Below, piece after piece: positions 24,201 to 36,542 of a stretch of 64,000 nt of DNA (positions are counted from its first letter, which is position 1; each line of letters starts with the position of its first letter). This DNA comes from Isoetes taiwanensis (Eukaryota; Streptophyta; Lycopodiopsida; Isoetales; Isoetaceae). The notes beneath the pieces were generated by a model, which ran no database searches, was not told the DNA's origin, and worked only from the letters and a program-made list of their open reading frames with translations. The position numbers were made by a program, and so were the translations under genes. The DNA is taken from NCBI GenBank assembly GCA_021234155.1, contig JAJEKV010000033.1:10362163-10426162 (forward strand). The letters are read 5' to 3'.

Positions 24201-27200
24201 ATTCTAGACTTTCATGTTCAACATCTGTTGGATGGCCATAGCATGGATAATTTCTTGTTTCAGGCTGATTAAGTTATTCGCCAGTTCGGTTCAAGCGCTC
24301 CTAGGGTCATCATTATCATATTCTTCAAACAGTCTCTCTAGAGCTCCTAGTTTGAGTAGTCTCCCTTGTTGTGCTGTGAAGAATACCATTAAAGTTAGTG
24401 AGTTCAATAATGAAAAACTCAAAATGACCTTTAAATTGCCCAACCCTATCCCAGGCTGCATCATATTTCTTTCCTTTGAGCAATCTATGTGCCATAGCTA
24501 TGATAGCCAGGATGTTTAGGAGGTCCTTTTTGAGTGAGATAAGGTTTGGATTTTTGCCTTCCATCACCACACCATTTTTACGTTTCTAGATTACCAAAGA
24601 CAAAGACTTTTGATGGTCAAAACTAGCTTGTTATCAGCATTCAGAAACTCCAACAAGTTCCAAGGGCTTCCCTGGTTCAAACCCAAAATTCCTCTAACCA
24701 AGGGCATTGGAAGACGTGATTTAACTTTCCATTTGTCCACATCCCATTGGACATGTCCCATTCACCATCTGATCATACTTGCGTCGAACGACATTGATGT
24801 GCAGGCTTTGATGTACGACCAGCCATCTAAATAGCTTAATCTTGCTGGCTTCTCCAGCCTTTGCAGCAGGTGCTGGCTAGGAGATCTTCCTCACATCCCC
24901 ACAGTCTAGTAGCCTTGGATTCTGGGCTCTCTAGCAAGGCTCTATAGATTCCTTTAACAACATAATTATCTTTCCTGTTTAAAGTCCATATGTTTGAATT
25001 GTTTGCCAACTCCTCATATTATTTCACCTTCTCTAGTACCATCAAGTAGATTTTCCGGTCAAGTTCTGAGCCTTTGGTTCTGCCTTTCACATCCTTCCAA
25101 TAAACCATCCTTCTTCAGTTTTCAGGACTCCTATTCTTTGTAGGCTAGCTTTGTAGCATTGCATATATTTTTGTGGATCATGGAGGGTTAGGAATTCATT
25201 ATGAAGAGGGCTAAATGTAGGGTGCCAAAAAAAAATGTATTTCCTTGCATCTTGCATCCAATTCAGGGGGCTAAACACAAAAGTGCTTGATTCAAAGCTC
25301 CTAAAAGCCTTCTCATGATTGGAGTTGAGCCTGTATTTGGGGTTACCTGGAAGAAGGCAGAGTCAGGAAGTGAGTGTTTAAGCTACCCACAGGATACAAG
25401 GTTTCCACCCAATAATGTACCAATTTTAAGGCTAGAGATGGGTTTTTGCTATGTATTGCTCTCCATACCATTTTTCCTGCCAAGGCTTGTGCTTGGAGGA
25501 ATAAATCTTTGCAACTAAGTCCATCCTTGGATCTTGGATTGGTTAAATCAGTCCATACAATCTTATACGAACCCTGCCAGATAAACTTCCTAATAGTAGT
25601 CTCAATGCTGTTGTAGGATGCCTTGTCTGCTACAATGACTGCAGAGAAATATACATGTGTGCTTTGCAATTACAGAATTTGCAATCTCAACTCTACTTGC
25701 CATTGAGAGAGAAGAGGGATAAAGCATTAATTTCTTTTTTATTCTGTTCACCAGTGGATCCCATAGCCATACAATGAGCTATTTAGAGCAAGAGGGACAC
25801 CTAGTAGTTTAGTAGCCTTATTCTTTCCAATTACTTTAATGCCTTGTAAGTCTGTTCGATCTGTATCAGCCATAATTGAAGATTTTCTCTTGTTGAGACT
25901 GACGATTGGTACTACTCCAAACTTGTCTAAGGCCTCTAGGAAATTGGGTAGGCTATCAACATCCTCTCTGAGGAACTCTAATGTATCATTTGCATATTGC
26001 ATGATGATAAAAGATTCATGTGGTATTAAGTATACTTAGGGACTGGATTTTACCTGTATTATGTAGATGGATGGCTATTTTGGTTACCATCTCAGCTACT
26101 ATTAGGAACAGATAAGGGGCCACAGGGCACCCTTGTCTAACTCCCCTTCTGCATTCGAAGAGTTTTGCAGGGGTGCCATTTATAATGAGAGCAGAAGAAG
26201 CAGTAGCATTCATTCTCCAGATCTGATTATAAATACTGTCTGCGAAGCCCATGTGATTCATTGCTTTCCTAAGGAATTTCCAATTTATTGTGTTGTATGC
26301 CCTTTTGAAATCAAGCTTTAGAAGCATGCATTTTTGGCCAGTCATTTTATTCCAGCGTAGCCCCTCATTTGCCCCAATGAAATTATTCAAGATATTTCTA
26401 TTAGGGAGAAAAGCAGATTGGCAAGGACTTATTGTCTCCTGCAAAATAGGCTTCAACCTATTGACAAAGATCTTAACAATGCTCTTAAATGTGGTATTGT
26501 TGAGGGTGATTGGTCTCCAATCCCCTAATGCCATAGGGTCATCTATCTGGGGTATGAGGCTAATCTGTCCTGCATTGATAGTGGGACTCATCCTATTAGC
26601 CTTCCAAGCCCCTTGGAAGAAGGTGACCAAATCGTCTGTCATTATATTCCAAAATTCCAAATAGAATTATGGTTGAACCCATCAGGTCCTGGGCTTTTGC
26701 CTGAGGCCATGGATTTGATTGTGTCATGTATCTCCTTCTCCAGAGGGATACTCAGAATTCCCTCTTCATTGAGGTCTTTCAACTGCCTTTTAGGGATTTG
26801 CTTCAAAGACGTCATTCATCTGTTTGCTATTAATAGCCTGTTCAGCAAAAAGATTTGCATAAGCATTCCTGAAATAGGATTCCAATTCCTCCTGTTTCTC
26901 AATGATATTGCCCATGTTTGGTTTTACTTTTACAATCCCATTGTTCAACAGTCTACTTTTAGCGACTTTAAAAAGGAAAGAGGAGTTGCTTTTATCCATA
27001 TCATTGATAAATCTGCACCTACTTCTCACTGTTAGAGCTTTGGCTTCACATTCCTCTATGGCCTTGACTTTCCTCTCCAAAACTTCCTCCTGCATCTGCA
27101 ACTCTAGATTATTCTTGTCCTTAAACAATTTTCCTCTGATTTTCCTGATACTACTGTAAATTTCTGTTTTTCTTTTTTCTTCTAGGCATACCATTGTTTC

Positions 27201-27400
27201 CCCCATTGTTTGATCCAAGCTTTAACTTTCTTCATTTTGTCCAGAAACAGCTTAATAGATTCAGTTCTTTCCACTTTAGGATGTTTGATATCATGGAATA
27301 ATAATGCAAGTTTTTCCATGTCAGATCTTTGTATCTTTGTATAATGGATGTCTACAGCGGCTGCATCAATATAGTCTTATGATAGCGAACCTATCTTCCT
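24200..27400 (-). mobile_element. LINE-A: L1-clade non-LTR retrotransposon, 5'-truncated
   Basis: Minus-strand frames spell an ORF2 missing its endonuclease. In order they are: a Lys/Glu-rich linker (27,340-26,790); the RT core with WRPITLNN, SAFLPNR, LLKLDFKRAYNTINW and RRGVRQGCPVAPYLF (26,660-26,016); the active-site block read as YAND (26,002-25,748); the post-RT IRKFIWQGS and KDLFLQAQALAGKMVW (25,669-25,343); then C-terminal pieces (25,278-24,325). Several frame breaks and stops are present. The catalytic YADD is YAND, a lesion in the polymerase metal site. It ends on the 5' side near 27,400, consistent with incomplete reverse transcription. It is related in the RT domain to LINE-C at the right end of the window. 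Confidence 0.9.
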
Positions 27401-27436
27401 TGTGCATATCTTTTTTTCAATGAATGATGTATTCAT

Positions 27437-27635
27437 TGATAGAACTAGTGCAAAACCAGCATAAACCCCGCAAGATCGACTCAAGAGATATAATAGAAGA
27501 ACAAGAATAACTCTATTGAGAAAAGCAATAGGAAATACAATCTCTACTTCTGAGCATTGCATAGTACATAACGTACAATCTGAACCACTGTTGTTTCAGC
27601 ACATTATGCTTAGTCAGCATATTTATATTCCAACA
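27437..27635 (-). repeat. 3' LTR of copia element, internally deleted (199 bp)
   Basis: Aligns with the 5' LTR over 144 bp at one end and 55 bp at the other, but lacks the 151 bp corresponding to 32342-32492. The deletion removes most of the AGTGCTGA/TCAGCAC motif cluster found in the other LTR. Three substitutions in the first block and two in the second were counted by eye. Confidence 0.95.
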
Positions 27636-27671
27636 CTCTCCCTTAGATGTTGCTGATTAAGCAGAAGAAAA

Positions 27672-30600
27672 TCAGCTGAAACCAAGGTAATCCTTCTCTC
27701 CCTTCAGCTGCAATTTCTTCATGCCCAAGCTCTCCTTCACATTGACAAACTTAGATCCAACTAATGGTTTGGTAAAGCCATCAGCAAACTGATCCTGTGA
27801 GGAGCAATGAACAAGTTGAGAAGATCCCATTTGGATCTGCTCACGGACAAAACACAAGTGGGTGTCAAGGTGTTTTGTCTTTGGGTGGTACTTAGCATCC
27901 TTGGCAAGATGGATGGTACTTGTGTTGTCGCACAATATAACAGCCGAGGATGGAGGTACCTGCAGATCTGTCCACAAATGTTTAAGCCACAACAATTCCT
28001 GCATCCCAACACTGAGTGCTTTGAATTCTGCCTCCGTGGTGCTGATTGACACTGTAGACTGTCTTTTGGACAACCATGTCAGCACGTTAGGCCCTATGAA
28101 CGTGACCATCCATGTTGTGGACCTCCTGCTATCATGATAGTTAGCATGATCTGCATCAACAAAGACTTTCAGCTGGAAATCAGAGGACCTCTGATAAAAG
28201 AGACCTTCCTGTGAAGTCCCCTTCAAGTATGCCAGCAGTCTTTTAGCAGCCTTCCAGTGCGACTGCCTGGGATTGCTCATGAATCTGCTCAGCACTCCCA
28301 CATCAAAAGAGATATCAGGTCTAGTGATTGTGAGATATATCAACGCCCCTACCAAGCTTCGATAGAGTGTGGGATCACACTCCTCACCATCGAAATCAAG
28401 CTCAAGCCTTGTGCCTGGGTCAAAAGGACTTGCCACAACCTTGCAATCTTGCATACGATACTGCTGTAATATCTCTTTGATATATTTCTGCTGAGAAAGA
28501 TAGATGCCATCTGAGTGCTGCCACACTTCTACACCTAAACAATAATGCATAAGGCCAAGGTCAGTCATCTCGAAGGACGAAGATAACTTCAACTTCAATG
28601 TAGAAATCAGCACATCAGCATCTCCTGTGATGATCAAAACATCAACATACAAAACCACAACGCATATTTGGCCTTCATGTGATTTGTAATAAAGATTGGG
28701 GTCTGCTGCACTTCTGCTGAACTCCTGCTCAAGAAAGAAAGCATTAATTTTTGCATGCCAACATCTTGGGGCCTGCTTCAAGCCATAAATGCTTTTCTTC
28801 AAATGACAAACTAGCTGCTCCTTCCCTTGAACAATAAATCCTGGAGGTTGAGTCATATAGACCTCTTCCTCCAAATCACCATTCAAAAAAGCAGATTTAA
28901 TGTCCATTTGAAACATTGACCAACCTTTCATTGCAGCAAGAGCTATAACTGATCTAATAGTGGACATTCTGGCTACGGGAGCAAAGACTTTATCATAATC
29001 TAAGCCTTTTTTCTGTGCAAAACCCTTGGCTACAAGTCTAGCTTTGTGCTTTGACACTGTCCCATCAGCATGAAATTTGGTTCTAAACACCCATTTATAG
29101 CCAATAACTTGCTTATTAGCTGAGAGTTCAACCAATTCCCATGTGCCTTGCTTCAGCAATTGAGAGTATTCTTTTTCCATTGCATGCTGCCACTGCGGAT
29201 CACTAGCTGCTTCATGAAAGTTTTGTGGATCAACATGATCCTGGACCTTTGCCATTAAGGCAAGGTTACATGATCCATTAGACTTCTCCTGTTTCTCTAT
29301 CAGACGTGCTGATCTCCTAGGTTCAACAATAGGTACAACAGGTGCTGCAACTGGTTCTGCAACAATTTGTTTCTCCTTGAGACGTGCTGATCTCCTAGGT
29401 TCAACAACAGGAGGTATAGCAGGTGCTACAATAGGTGCTGTAACAGGTGCTGGATCAGGTGCTACAGTACATTCATGTATGCTGGACTCCCCCTGAAAGG
29501 AACCAACCTGCTCATGGACCATTGGGCGAGTGGGATTGGGATCATCCCGTGTCACTACTTCAGGCAAATGTGAGTTCACTGGAGAAACCACAAGAGAGGA
29601 AGAGAAAGGTCTACCAGCAGCTGCTATCAGATCTCCAACATCCAAGCTGCTGTCATTGTGAACTGCAGGAGAATCACTCGAAGATATACCATCATACACA
29701 GCATCTTCAACGAACTGAACTGACCTGCTTACAATAACATGCTTGTTGGAAGGATCATACAACTTGTAACCTTTCTGATTTTCTGGATACCCAATGAAGA
29801 TGGCTTTGGCAGCCCTGTCATGCAACTTCCCATACTTTTTCAGCTTCTCAGCAGGTATGGAAGCATAAGCCAAGCATCCAAACACCCTCAAATGAGACAC
29901 ATCTGGTTTCATTCTCCAAAATGCTTCATAAGGAGTCACATCCTGGACTGCCTTAGTAGGCGACCTATTTGCCTAATATGCTGCTGTCACTACTGCCTCT
30001 CCCCAAAAATATTCAGGCAGTTGCTTGTGACTCATCATAGATCTTGACAAATCAAACAAAGATCTATTCCTCCTTTCAGCTACACCATTTTGTGGATGAG
30101 CACAAGGAATGATTAACTGTCTTTCAATACCTTCTTCCATGAGAAACTCATCAAAGGCATTAGAAACATATTCATCTCCATTGTCACTTCTCAACTTTTT
30201 TATTACTAACCATGTCTGCTTTTCTACTGCTGCTTTGAAGGCCTTGAACTTGCCAAGCACTTTAGATTTGCAGTGCAAAGTATACACCCAAGTGTACCTA
30301 CTGAAATCATCAATCAGGGTCAAGAAATACCTCTTTCCACCTAGTGAAACGTCAGGCATATAGCACAAATCAGAATGCAGCAGCTCAAGAGGTTGAGTTG
30401 CTCGATGAATAGCCTGCTGTAGAAAAGGCTGTTGAGGTTGCTTTCCGAGATGGCATGCAACACACTCAAGCTTGACACATTTCAGAGAGGGAATACCGGT
30501 AACCATTTTGTTGTACAAAGCATGTACAGCAGTGCCTCCAACATGACCAAAACAAGCATGCCACAGATTCTCAGCAGTCAAATCAGCACATACAAGATCA

Positions 30601-31865
30601 TGTTCAGTCTTATGAACTGAACCATCAAAGATATACAAGCCATTCTGCAGCGTCCACTGTGCCATGAACTGCAGACTTTTTAAGTCAATTCCTTCAAGTG
30701 GATTCCTGCCCAGCAGATAGGCTTTGCCATTCCCGAGAACAATGTGATGGCCTGCTTTATCAAATTCAGCAGCAGACATGATATTAGACTGTAATCCGGG
30801 AGCAAACATGACATTCCTCACTTTACTAACTACATCACGTCCATGCAATTGAAAAGCTACAATCCCCTTTCCTGTGATAGGAAGAGAATATCCATCACCC
30901 ATCTTCACATCACCTCCAGATCGAGGTTCAAGTTCAGAAAACACATCTGAATCTCCAGTAAGATGAACCGTGGCTCCTGAGTCCAAAATCCAGTCCTTCT
31001 ATAAGGTGCTGGCCGCTGCTGCAAGATTCAGATATTCAGCATCAAAAGTGGCACACGCAACAGCACTTATCTCTCCCTTAGAGTTGACTGCTGTGCTTCT
31101 CGTGTCACTATCCTTTGAGCTTTTCTTCTCCTTCTTACAATTCGAACTGTAGTGACTCTTTTCACCACAATTCCAGCACTTGAACTCCTTGGATTTCTTA
31201 CCTTCAGACTTCACATTTTCTGACTTCCTAGAGTCTTTGCTATCAATAAACTTCTTCTTGGTGTCAGCCCGAGAAGTAGACACAAAATTAGCATGGTCCA
31301 CTCTCCCATCCCTTTGCTTCTGCACCAACTCCTCTTGTTGCAGTAGAATAGGTACTTTGGCTATATCAATCTTCTCCTTGTACCTGATTTTTGAAGAGAT
31401 AATATCATACGAAGGAGGAAGACCAACCAAGGTATCTTGAATCACCTGTTTTTCAGACAACACTCCACCAGCAGCCATGTAATCCAAGCGCCATTGCTTC
31501 ATCTGAGTAAGGTATGCTGTGACAGATTTGAAATCACCTAATTAGGCATGTCGCATTTTGTTCTGGATCAGCATTTGAGTAGCCATACCCTTGCTGTCAA
31601 GAGACTTCTCCAAATGAGACCACATCTCCTTAAACTCAGTAAAATGGTTGATTTCATGACCAATTGTCTATTCAGCCAACATTTTGACAAGAGCACAAGC
31701 TTTCTGGTTTACCCTGCCAGCATATGCTGACTTGGTGCTGATAAAGTCTTCATCAAACACCGCTCCCATGTCACTAAATATCAAATAATTCACCATGAAC
31801 TTCTTCCAAGCATGGTAATTATTATTAGTGAGCTTTGCATTCTGTGAGAACTTGAATGGATCCAT
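27672..31865 (-). pseudogene. copia gag-pol polyprotein with four stops and YVDV active site
   Basis: A single frame of 1,398 codons, with no frameshift. Gag starts at 31865 and carries a CCHC zinc knuckle (CWNCGEKSHYSSNC, about 31,150). The protease has WILDSGATVHLTG. Integrase has the HHCC zinc region (H-H-C..C) and the D,D,E core (HSD, SDNG, NGVAERRNR). RT has WVFRTK, KARLVAKGF and QMDIKSAFLNG. RNase H has DADHA and STTEAEF. Internal stops lie at 31668-31670 (TAG), 31542-31544 (TAA), 30999-31001 (TAG) and 29973-29975 (TAG). The RT catalytic YVDD is YVDV (28638-28649), so the enzyme would be dead even with readthrough. The integrase-RT linker carries a duplicated VEPRRSARL.EKQ box (about 29,301-29,420). 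Protein enzymes could only be supplied by intact relatives. Confidence 0.95.
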
Positions 31866-32197
31866 GAATTTCTCCTGTTTTCAGCAGCCAAATAGATGGT
31901 TGAAAAAACAAATTCGTCACCAAACAAAGCACCCACTAGAAAAGTTGAATCTTGAATTTTGTCGCCAAAAAGGTCTTGGAAAACTTGAACCTCACACCAG
32001 AACTTACTGGAAAATCCGAATCTCTCTTCCAAAACACTTCCTCCAAGCCAAAAAACAAGAATCTTCTCCAATGCTACAAATGAGATTTTCCACCACCAAA
32101 TCTCAGCCAAAGAAGTTCTGGAAACGATGGTCAATCCAATTTGGATGCTTCTCTAATAGCTTGCTCTATTCTTCCCTCAAGAAAGCGTATGATACCA

Positions 32198-32547
32198 TGA
32201 TAGAACTAGTGCAAAACCAGCACAAACCCCGCAAGATCGACTCAAGAGATAGAATAGAAGAACAAGAATAACTCTATTGAGAAAAGCAATAGGAAATACA
32301 ATTTCTACTTCTGAGCATTGCATAGTACATAACGTACAATCAATATATACAACCGGTGAGACTAAGAATAGTAGTCTACCGTTTAACCACTGCCCACTAA
32401 TTACGGCACTAATTTAGGGTCAGTGCTCAGTGCTGACAAAGTGCTGCCTTCTGTACATTTCAGCACCTTCTCAGCACCTGTGTGCTAAGTGCTGAAGCAC
32501 TGCTGTTTCAGCACATTATGCTTAGTCAGCATATTTATATTCCAACA
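32198..32547 (-). repeat. 5' LTR of copia element (350 bp)
   Basis: The full-length LTR. The U3-side half (32,400-32,547) contains a tight cluster of AGTGCTGA/TCAGCAC-type words in both orientations (at least six), which look like repeated enhancer or factor-binding motifs. TATATTTATA-like sequence is present near the outer end. This is the promoter-containing LTR for minus-strand transcription. Confidence 0.95.
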
Positions 32548-32552
32548 TTCAT

Positions 32553-33960
32553 CTGTTAGCATTGCTCTCTTCGTTTTGAATGAAGCCTCGTGACAGCCAA
32601 ATAATACCCTTTTTTTGATAAATAAGCACTTCCATTTCATCAATTACAAAATGATCCATTATCATTGTTATATTTGTTGCCATTTCTTAAGGACAGAATA
32701 AGTTAAAAAAAAAAAGGGCAGATTGGGAGAAGGTCACACACCACTTGTGAGATCAATCTCAAATAAGGTGGCTACCATTGCATTTCCATGCAAGAGATGG
32801 GACCTGCCCTAACAAGGGCAATTGGGTTCTCAAGTTATCAGGATCATGGAGGAAGTTAATGCTGGAGATATAGAGGATAGGAATGCATCGAGGATGGATG
32901 CTCAAAGCATGGGTGACATATGCCGATATGAACACTGGTCTGTTGACACCAAAATTATAAGGGGTTGAAATTGACATAATCTCTAAATCAAAGAGCATGG
33001 ATGTCAGATTTGTGACTATTGGAGGGAGGAGATGGTCAAGGTGTATATTAATCCTTGCATGATCTCATATTGCATCTTTTGCTTGGAGCTTGGTTGTTTG
33101 TGTTCAACTTGATGCTATGTTATGTCAATCTAAGTTTATGATATTGTCAATTATTGTATGCAATGTATATTTGTTGCTCATTTCTACTTCTCGAGCTCTA
33201 GACTAGCCTATGCTGCCTCAGTTGAACCAAAAGATGGGGTTGAATCTATTGCACCAAAAATTGAGGCTGATTCAATTGCACCTATACTTGGGGTAGAATA
33301 GGCATGTGACAGTGATGAGGCAAATGACGAGAGGCCTCAATATTGAAAAAGGATTTGCAGGCATTTGATTTTTTCCTATGTGTCTTGATAATTTAAATTC
33401 ACATAGACAACCTTTTACATATTTAACAGCAGATAAAACTTGATACATTTGGAGATATCAACATAAACGTTAATGAGATGCTGCTTGTAAAAAAAAAAAC
33501 TCTATATGTCATTTACTTGTCATTAGAAATTCAATTGAATTGTTTTTATTGTCCACGGAGATCAAATGGCCTAGGAGACCTAAACAAATAAGCAAAGGAC
33601 ATCCGCCCATTATTATTCAAGAATAACAAACCCCTGCATCGAAAAGTTTTTGAGGGAAAAACTTTAGTGGTAATAAACTTGCTGATGAACTATACATTTC
33701 TACATGTCAATATAATGATCAAGGGTACACATGAGCCCGCATGTCTAATACCTCATGAATATAGGATGTCAGTGCCCCTATTAAAGGCGTGATCAATCAT
33801 CGCATGTAGCGGTTTGTTAGGGGAGGATGAGGATGAGGACAATCTGTGAGGATGAGGACAATGTATGATCCATCCCCACTCTAACATTTTTTTCTATAGG
33901 CCATGTAAATCTGCATCCTTGCCATTTGCCAGAGGTTGCAACCCTTTAGTTACGTCTGTC
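32553..33960. other. Intergenic DNA with small coding-like remnants
   Basis: About 33,210-33,340 (plus) reads as a short acidic frame with a repeated ESIAPK/DSIAP pattern and one stop, possibly a retroelement linker remnant. At 33,818-33,865 GAGGATGAGGACAAT is tandemly duplicated. A-rich runs occur at about 32,704 and 33,490. No gene was supported. Confidence 0.35.
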
Positions 33961-35000
33961 TCAATCAGTATTGGATCTGTTTGTTTGGTGCATAGATTTC
34001 TGCAACACTCTTCTCCAGAATGTATTGGGGTGACAATCAAGGAGGTAGAACATTTCCTGCCGATGCTTTACCATGTATTGTGCCTTTTTGCCTTTGATTA
34101 AGGCTCGGTAATGCTTGATCACCTGCAACCTGAGAGTGAGATCAATTCTACCTAAGTTGGTGTCTAAGCTCCTTGCATTGAGCATCAAACCACCTATTCC
34201 TTGAAAAGCTTGACGAGTACAAAGGCCTTCTTGTATGTCCTCTCCCAAAAGATCATTCTAAGACACTCAAAAGAACTGTGATCAACTTGTAAGCCTGTTC
34301 TAATGTGGAAAGCTGCAAAAATCCCATTAACTCTTATGTTAGCAGTTGGGCATAAGACTCACTTGGTCGTAATCTGGGCAAAGTTGAGGCATTTGGAGGT
34401 TAGCTTGATAGTGGATTTGCATAGTTTGTCAATCTACCTCTAAGAATGAAGGTTCATGATCTAAACCCACCTACTCGTCTCTACTACCTCTTACCGCCTG
34501 CTGCATGACAAGGTATAGATCTTGCTCAGCCACAAGCACATAATCTATAAAGTTGGATCCAGTCCCTTGATTCTCCCGCCGACAAGTATAGAATGAGGAG
34601 GATGGCTATTGTGCTCGACCATTGCAAATGAGCAAGTCAAAGATGTTGCACATCTGAAGCAACTGTCTTCCAAATCGCATGACAGGATAGTAGACGTGGT
34701 GTTGGCGAAAAGTACTCTGTTGTCTAGAGCCATGGCGTGTCCTTGGCCAAAGGGTTGAACTTCTTTAGCTGCTTTGTAGTACCTGTGTGCATGTTTAAAT
34801 TACCAACAAGTACTATATGCCCTAACTATCAGTGTTGTTGAATGCCATCATATATAGATCAATATATGGGTCCAGCCTGTCTACATCCACTCTTATCCAC
34901 ATGTAACAATTTTACTTGTTTGCCTTTGCAATTAAACCATAGTTTCCAACATTGTCTTATAGTGATAGGCCATTTCACCATGTCCCTGCTTACCTGTGCA
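33961..35000 (-). mobile_element. LINE-B: heavily decayed LINE endonuclease region
   Basis: Minus-strand frames retain endonuclease signatures. GHIVLVGNLNMHTG (about 34,790-34,840) corresponds to the family's ILxGDFNxHxG with Asp changed to Asn. Then come MCNIFDLLICNGRA, SFYTCRRENQ and NFIDYVLVAEQDL (about 34,530-34,680), the usual LINE order before the SDH motif. Further on, 34,248-33,961 gives YRALIKGKKAQYM and LLDCHPNTFWRRVL, typical of the endonuclease-RT linker. Many stops and frame changes separate the pieces. The sequence style differs from LINE-A and LINE-C, indicating another LINE lineage. The RT domain was not found, so it is 3'-truncated or rearranged near 33.9 kb. Confidence 0.6.
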
Positions 35001-35041
35001 ATCATTGAATAGTGAATAATGTTGATAGCCTAGCAGATCTA

Positions 35042-36275
35042 TTATCCTCTGGCCGGCATGTTCCAATGTTTTAATAAGGAAAATGAATGGCTACATAGCT
35101 CCTTTATGCCATAGAAAGCCTCTACAGTTTTAGAAGACCGTAGGCAGACACAATCTCTATTTGAAAGTGGTGACATGTGCAATTGCAGCAGCAGTAGCGG
35201 CACTCTGAAGAGTTTCAGCAGCAGCAGGTGTAGTAGCAACACCTTCAGGGGTTACAGAAGTAGCAGTAGTAACAGCGACATCCCGAGGGATTGTTGTAGT
35301 AGCAGCACCCTGAGAGGTTGCACTAGAAATAGCAATAGCAACACTTTCAAGAAGAGCTATAACACAAACAATTGTTGCATCAATAGATGACCCGGTTATT
35401 TCTTTCAACACAACGTTTGCCATTGTGTGGGTAGGTGGACGAAAAATCCTTATCTTGCCTAGAGCAAGTGTTGCATCGCCACCAATGTTTCTTATGTCCC
35501 TCAACCGAGCAAGCTCTCGGTGGCGAGACTCCTGATATAATGATGTGAGGTCATCCTCCATACATGGCATTGAATGCAAAGATGGGATGCCCTGATAACA
35601 TGTACAGAAGCATGAAATCTCATCTTGGAGAGGACCATTGTTGTCTCCCTGAGATCCTCTTATGCATCTCCAAGGAGTCTTCAGGACACCACATTGTGGC
35701 TCCTATGTCTGTTTTTATTACTCCTTGAGCATGTTTGCAATTTTCTCCGTGTAAGAAGTCGATGTAGCAGTAGTTGTGATTCGTTATTCCTGAGGCCCTC
35801 GTATGCAATGGTGCAGCTGCTCATAAGCATCAGCGTGAAGCCCCTTGCATTGTAAAGCAATTGTCTTGCATAGATCACATATTTCAGAATCTCAACGCTT
35901 GGATCTTTTCACCATTCTTTGAAGTCTGGAGATCACCTCAGTCTCCTTGACAGGTTTTGCATTTTCCAGAGTGCTTGTCCTGTGCTGTAAGGCTTGAAGA
36001 TGCTGCTGCATTTGGCTTTCTAAAGTACTTATCTGAGCAGCTCATGTAGTAGCCATCTCCACAGTTTCCATTTGGAGTTGCGATATAATATCTCTAATCT
36101 CCTGCTCAGAATGCTCCCTGTCATGAATCATGGTGCCTAATTTGACTAGGTGATCTTGGAGTTTGATGACTTCTAAGTTATCCTGATGCCATTCAAACTG
36201 TGTTAGCTGAATATGATTATCAAATTGGTATACATGCATCTCAATGCTAGAAATGCGTTGCTCTTTTGTGGCCAA
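35042..36275 (-). pseudogene. Coiled-coil and Ala/Thr-rich decayed frames, possible LINE-B ORF1
   Basis: Two minus-strand frames are notable. One (36,275-36,042) is a 77-codon segment rich in Gln/Glu/Ile with heptad-like spacing (LQDHLVKLGTMIHDREHSEQE). The other (35,579-35,157) starts with a charged stretch (QESRHRELARLRDI) and becomes a low-complexity Ala/Thr/Val tail caused by a GCA/ACA-type repeat. They lie just upstream, in transcription sense, of LINE-B, where a gag-like ORF1 would sit. That link is inference; no CCHC knuckle or RRM-like motif was seen. Confidence 0.3.
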
Positions 36276-36542
36276 TTACTTTCTAGAAATGTGGATGCCG
36301 AAGAGTCTATCGGTTCTGCCAGAGATGCAAGCTTAGTTGTATTGCCTTGAACATTTACCTGTTTCCATGGCTGTTCAGATGTCTAATTTTATGTTGCTTG
36401 TGAGTGACTTGTTGCTCAACTTATGTGGCGGCTAAAAACCTGTCTAGCAAAGTTTGCGACATGTGCTCTTACCCTTGCCTCCTTTTAAAGGCCAAGTTGT
36501 CAACCTTGCCTAAGTGACATGTCCTGCAAATTGGGATACAAT

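Larger units (their letters stand above)
27437..32547 (-). mobile_element. Ty1/copia LTR retrotransposon, full length, minus strand
   Basis: The element lies between two LTRs (TG..CA on the plus strand; in its own sense TGTTGGAATATAAATA...ATCA) and is flanked by an exact 5-bp TTCAT duplication (27432-27436 and 32548-32552). Next to the 5' LTR is TGGTATCA (inverse at 32190-32197), the start of the usual plant tRNA-iMet primer-binding site. Next to the 3' LTR is a purine tract AAGGGAGAG (inverse at 27636-27644). One continuous gag-pol frame fills the interior in copia order: gag, protease, integrase, RT, RNase H. It is not mobile by itself: four internal stops and a mutated RT active site. About five substitutions in 199 aligned LTR bases suggest a moderately recent insertion. 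Confidence 0.97.

Noticed and set aside
26290-27159. Plus-strand ORFs of 85-140 codons
   Set aside because: They are antisense shadows of the LINE-A reverse transcriptase on the minus strand.
31828-32271. 147-codon plus-strand ORF next to the copia LTR
   Set aside because: It spans the untranslated leader, primer-binding site and LTR of the minus-strand copia element in antisense; composition is random.
35175-35390. Ser/Asn-rich plus-strand ORF
   Set aside because: Low-complexity product of a GCA/GTA trinucleotide-rich stretch; the opposite strand gives an equally open Ala/Thr frame.
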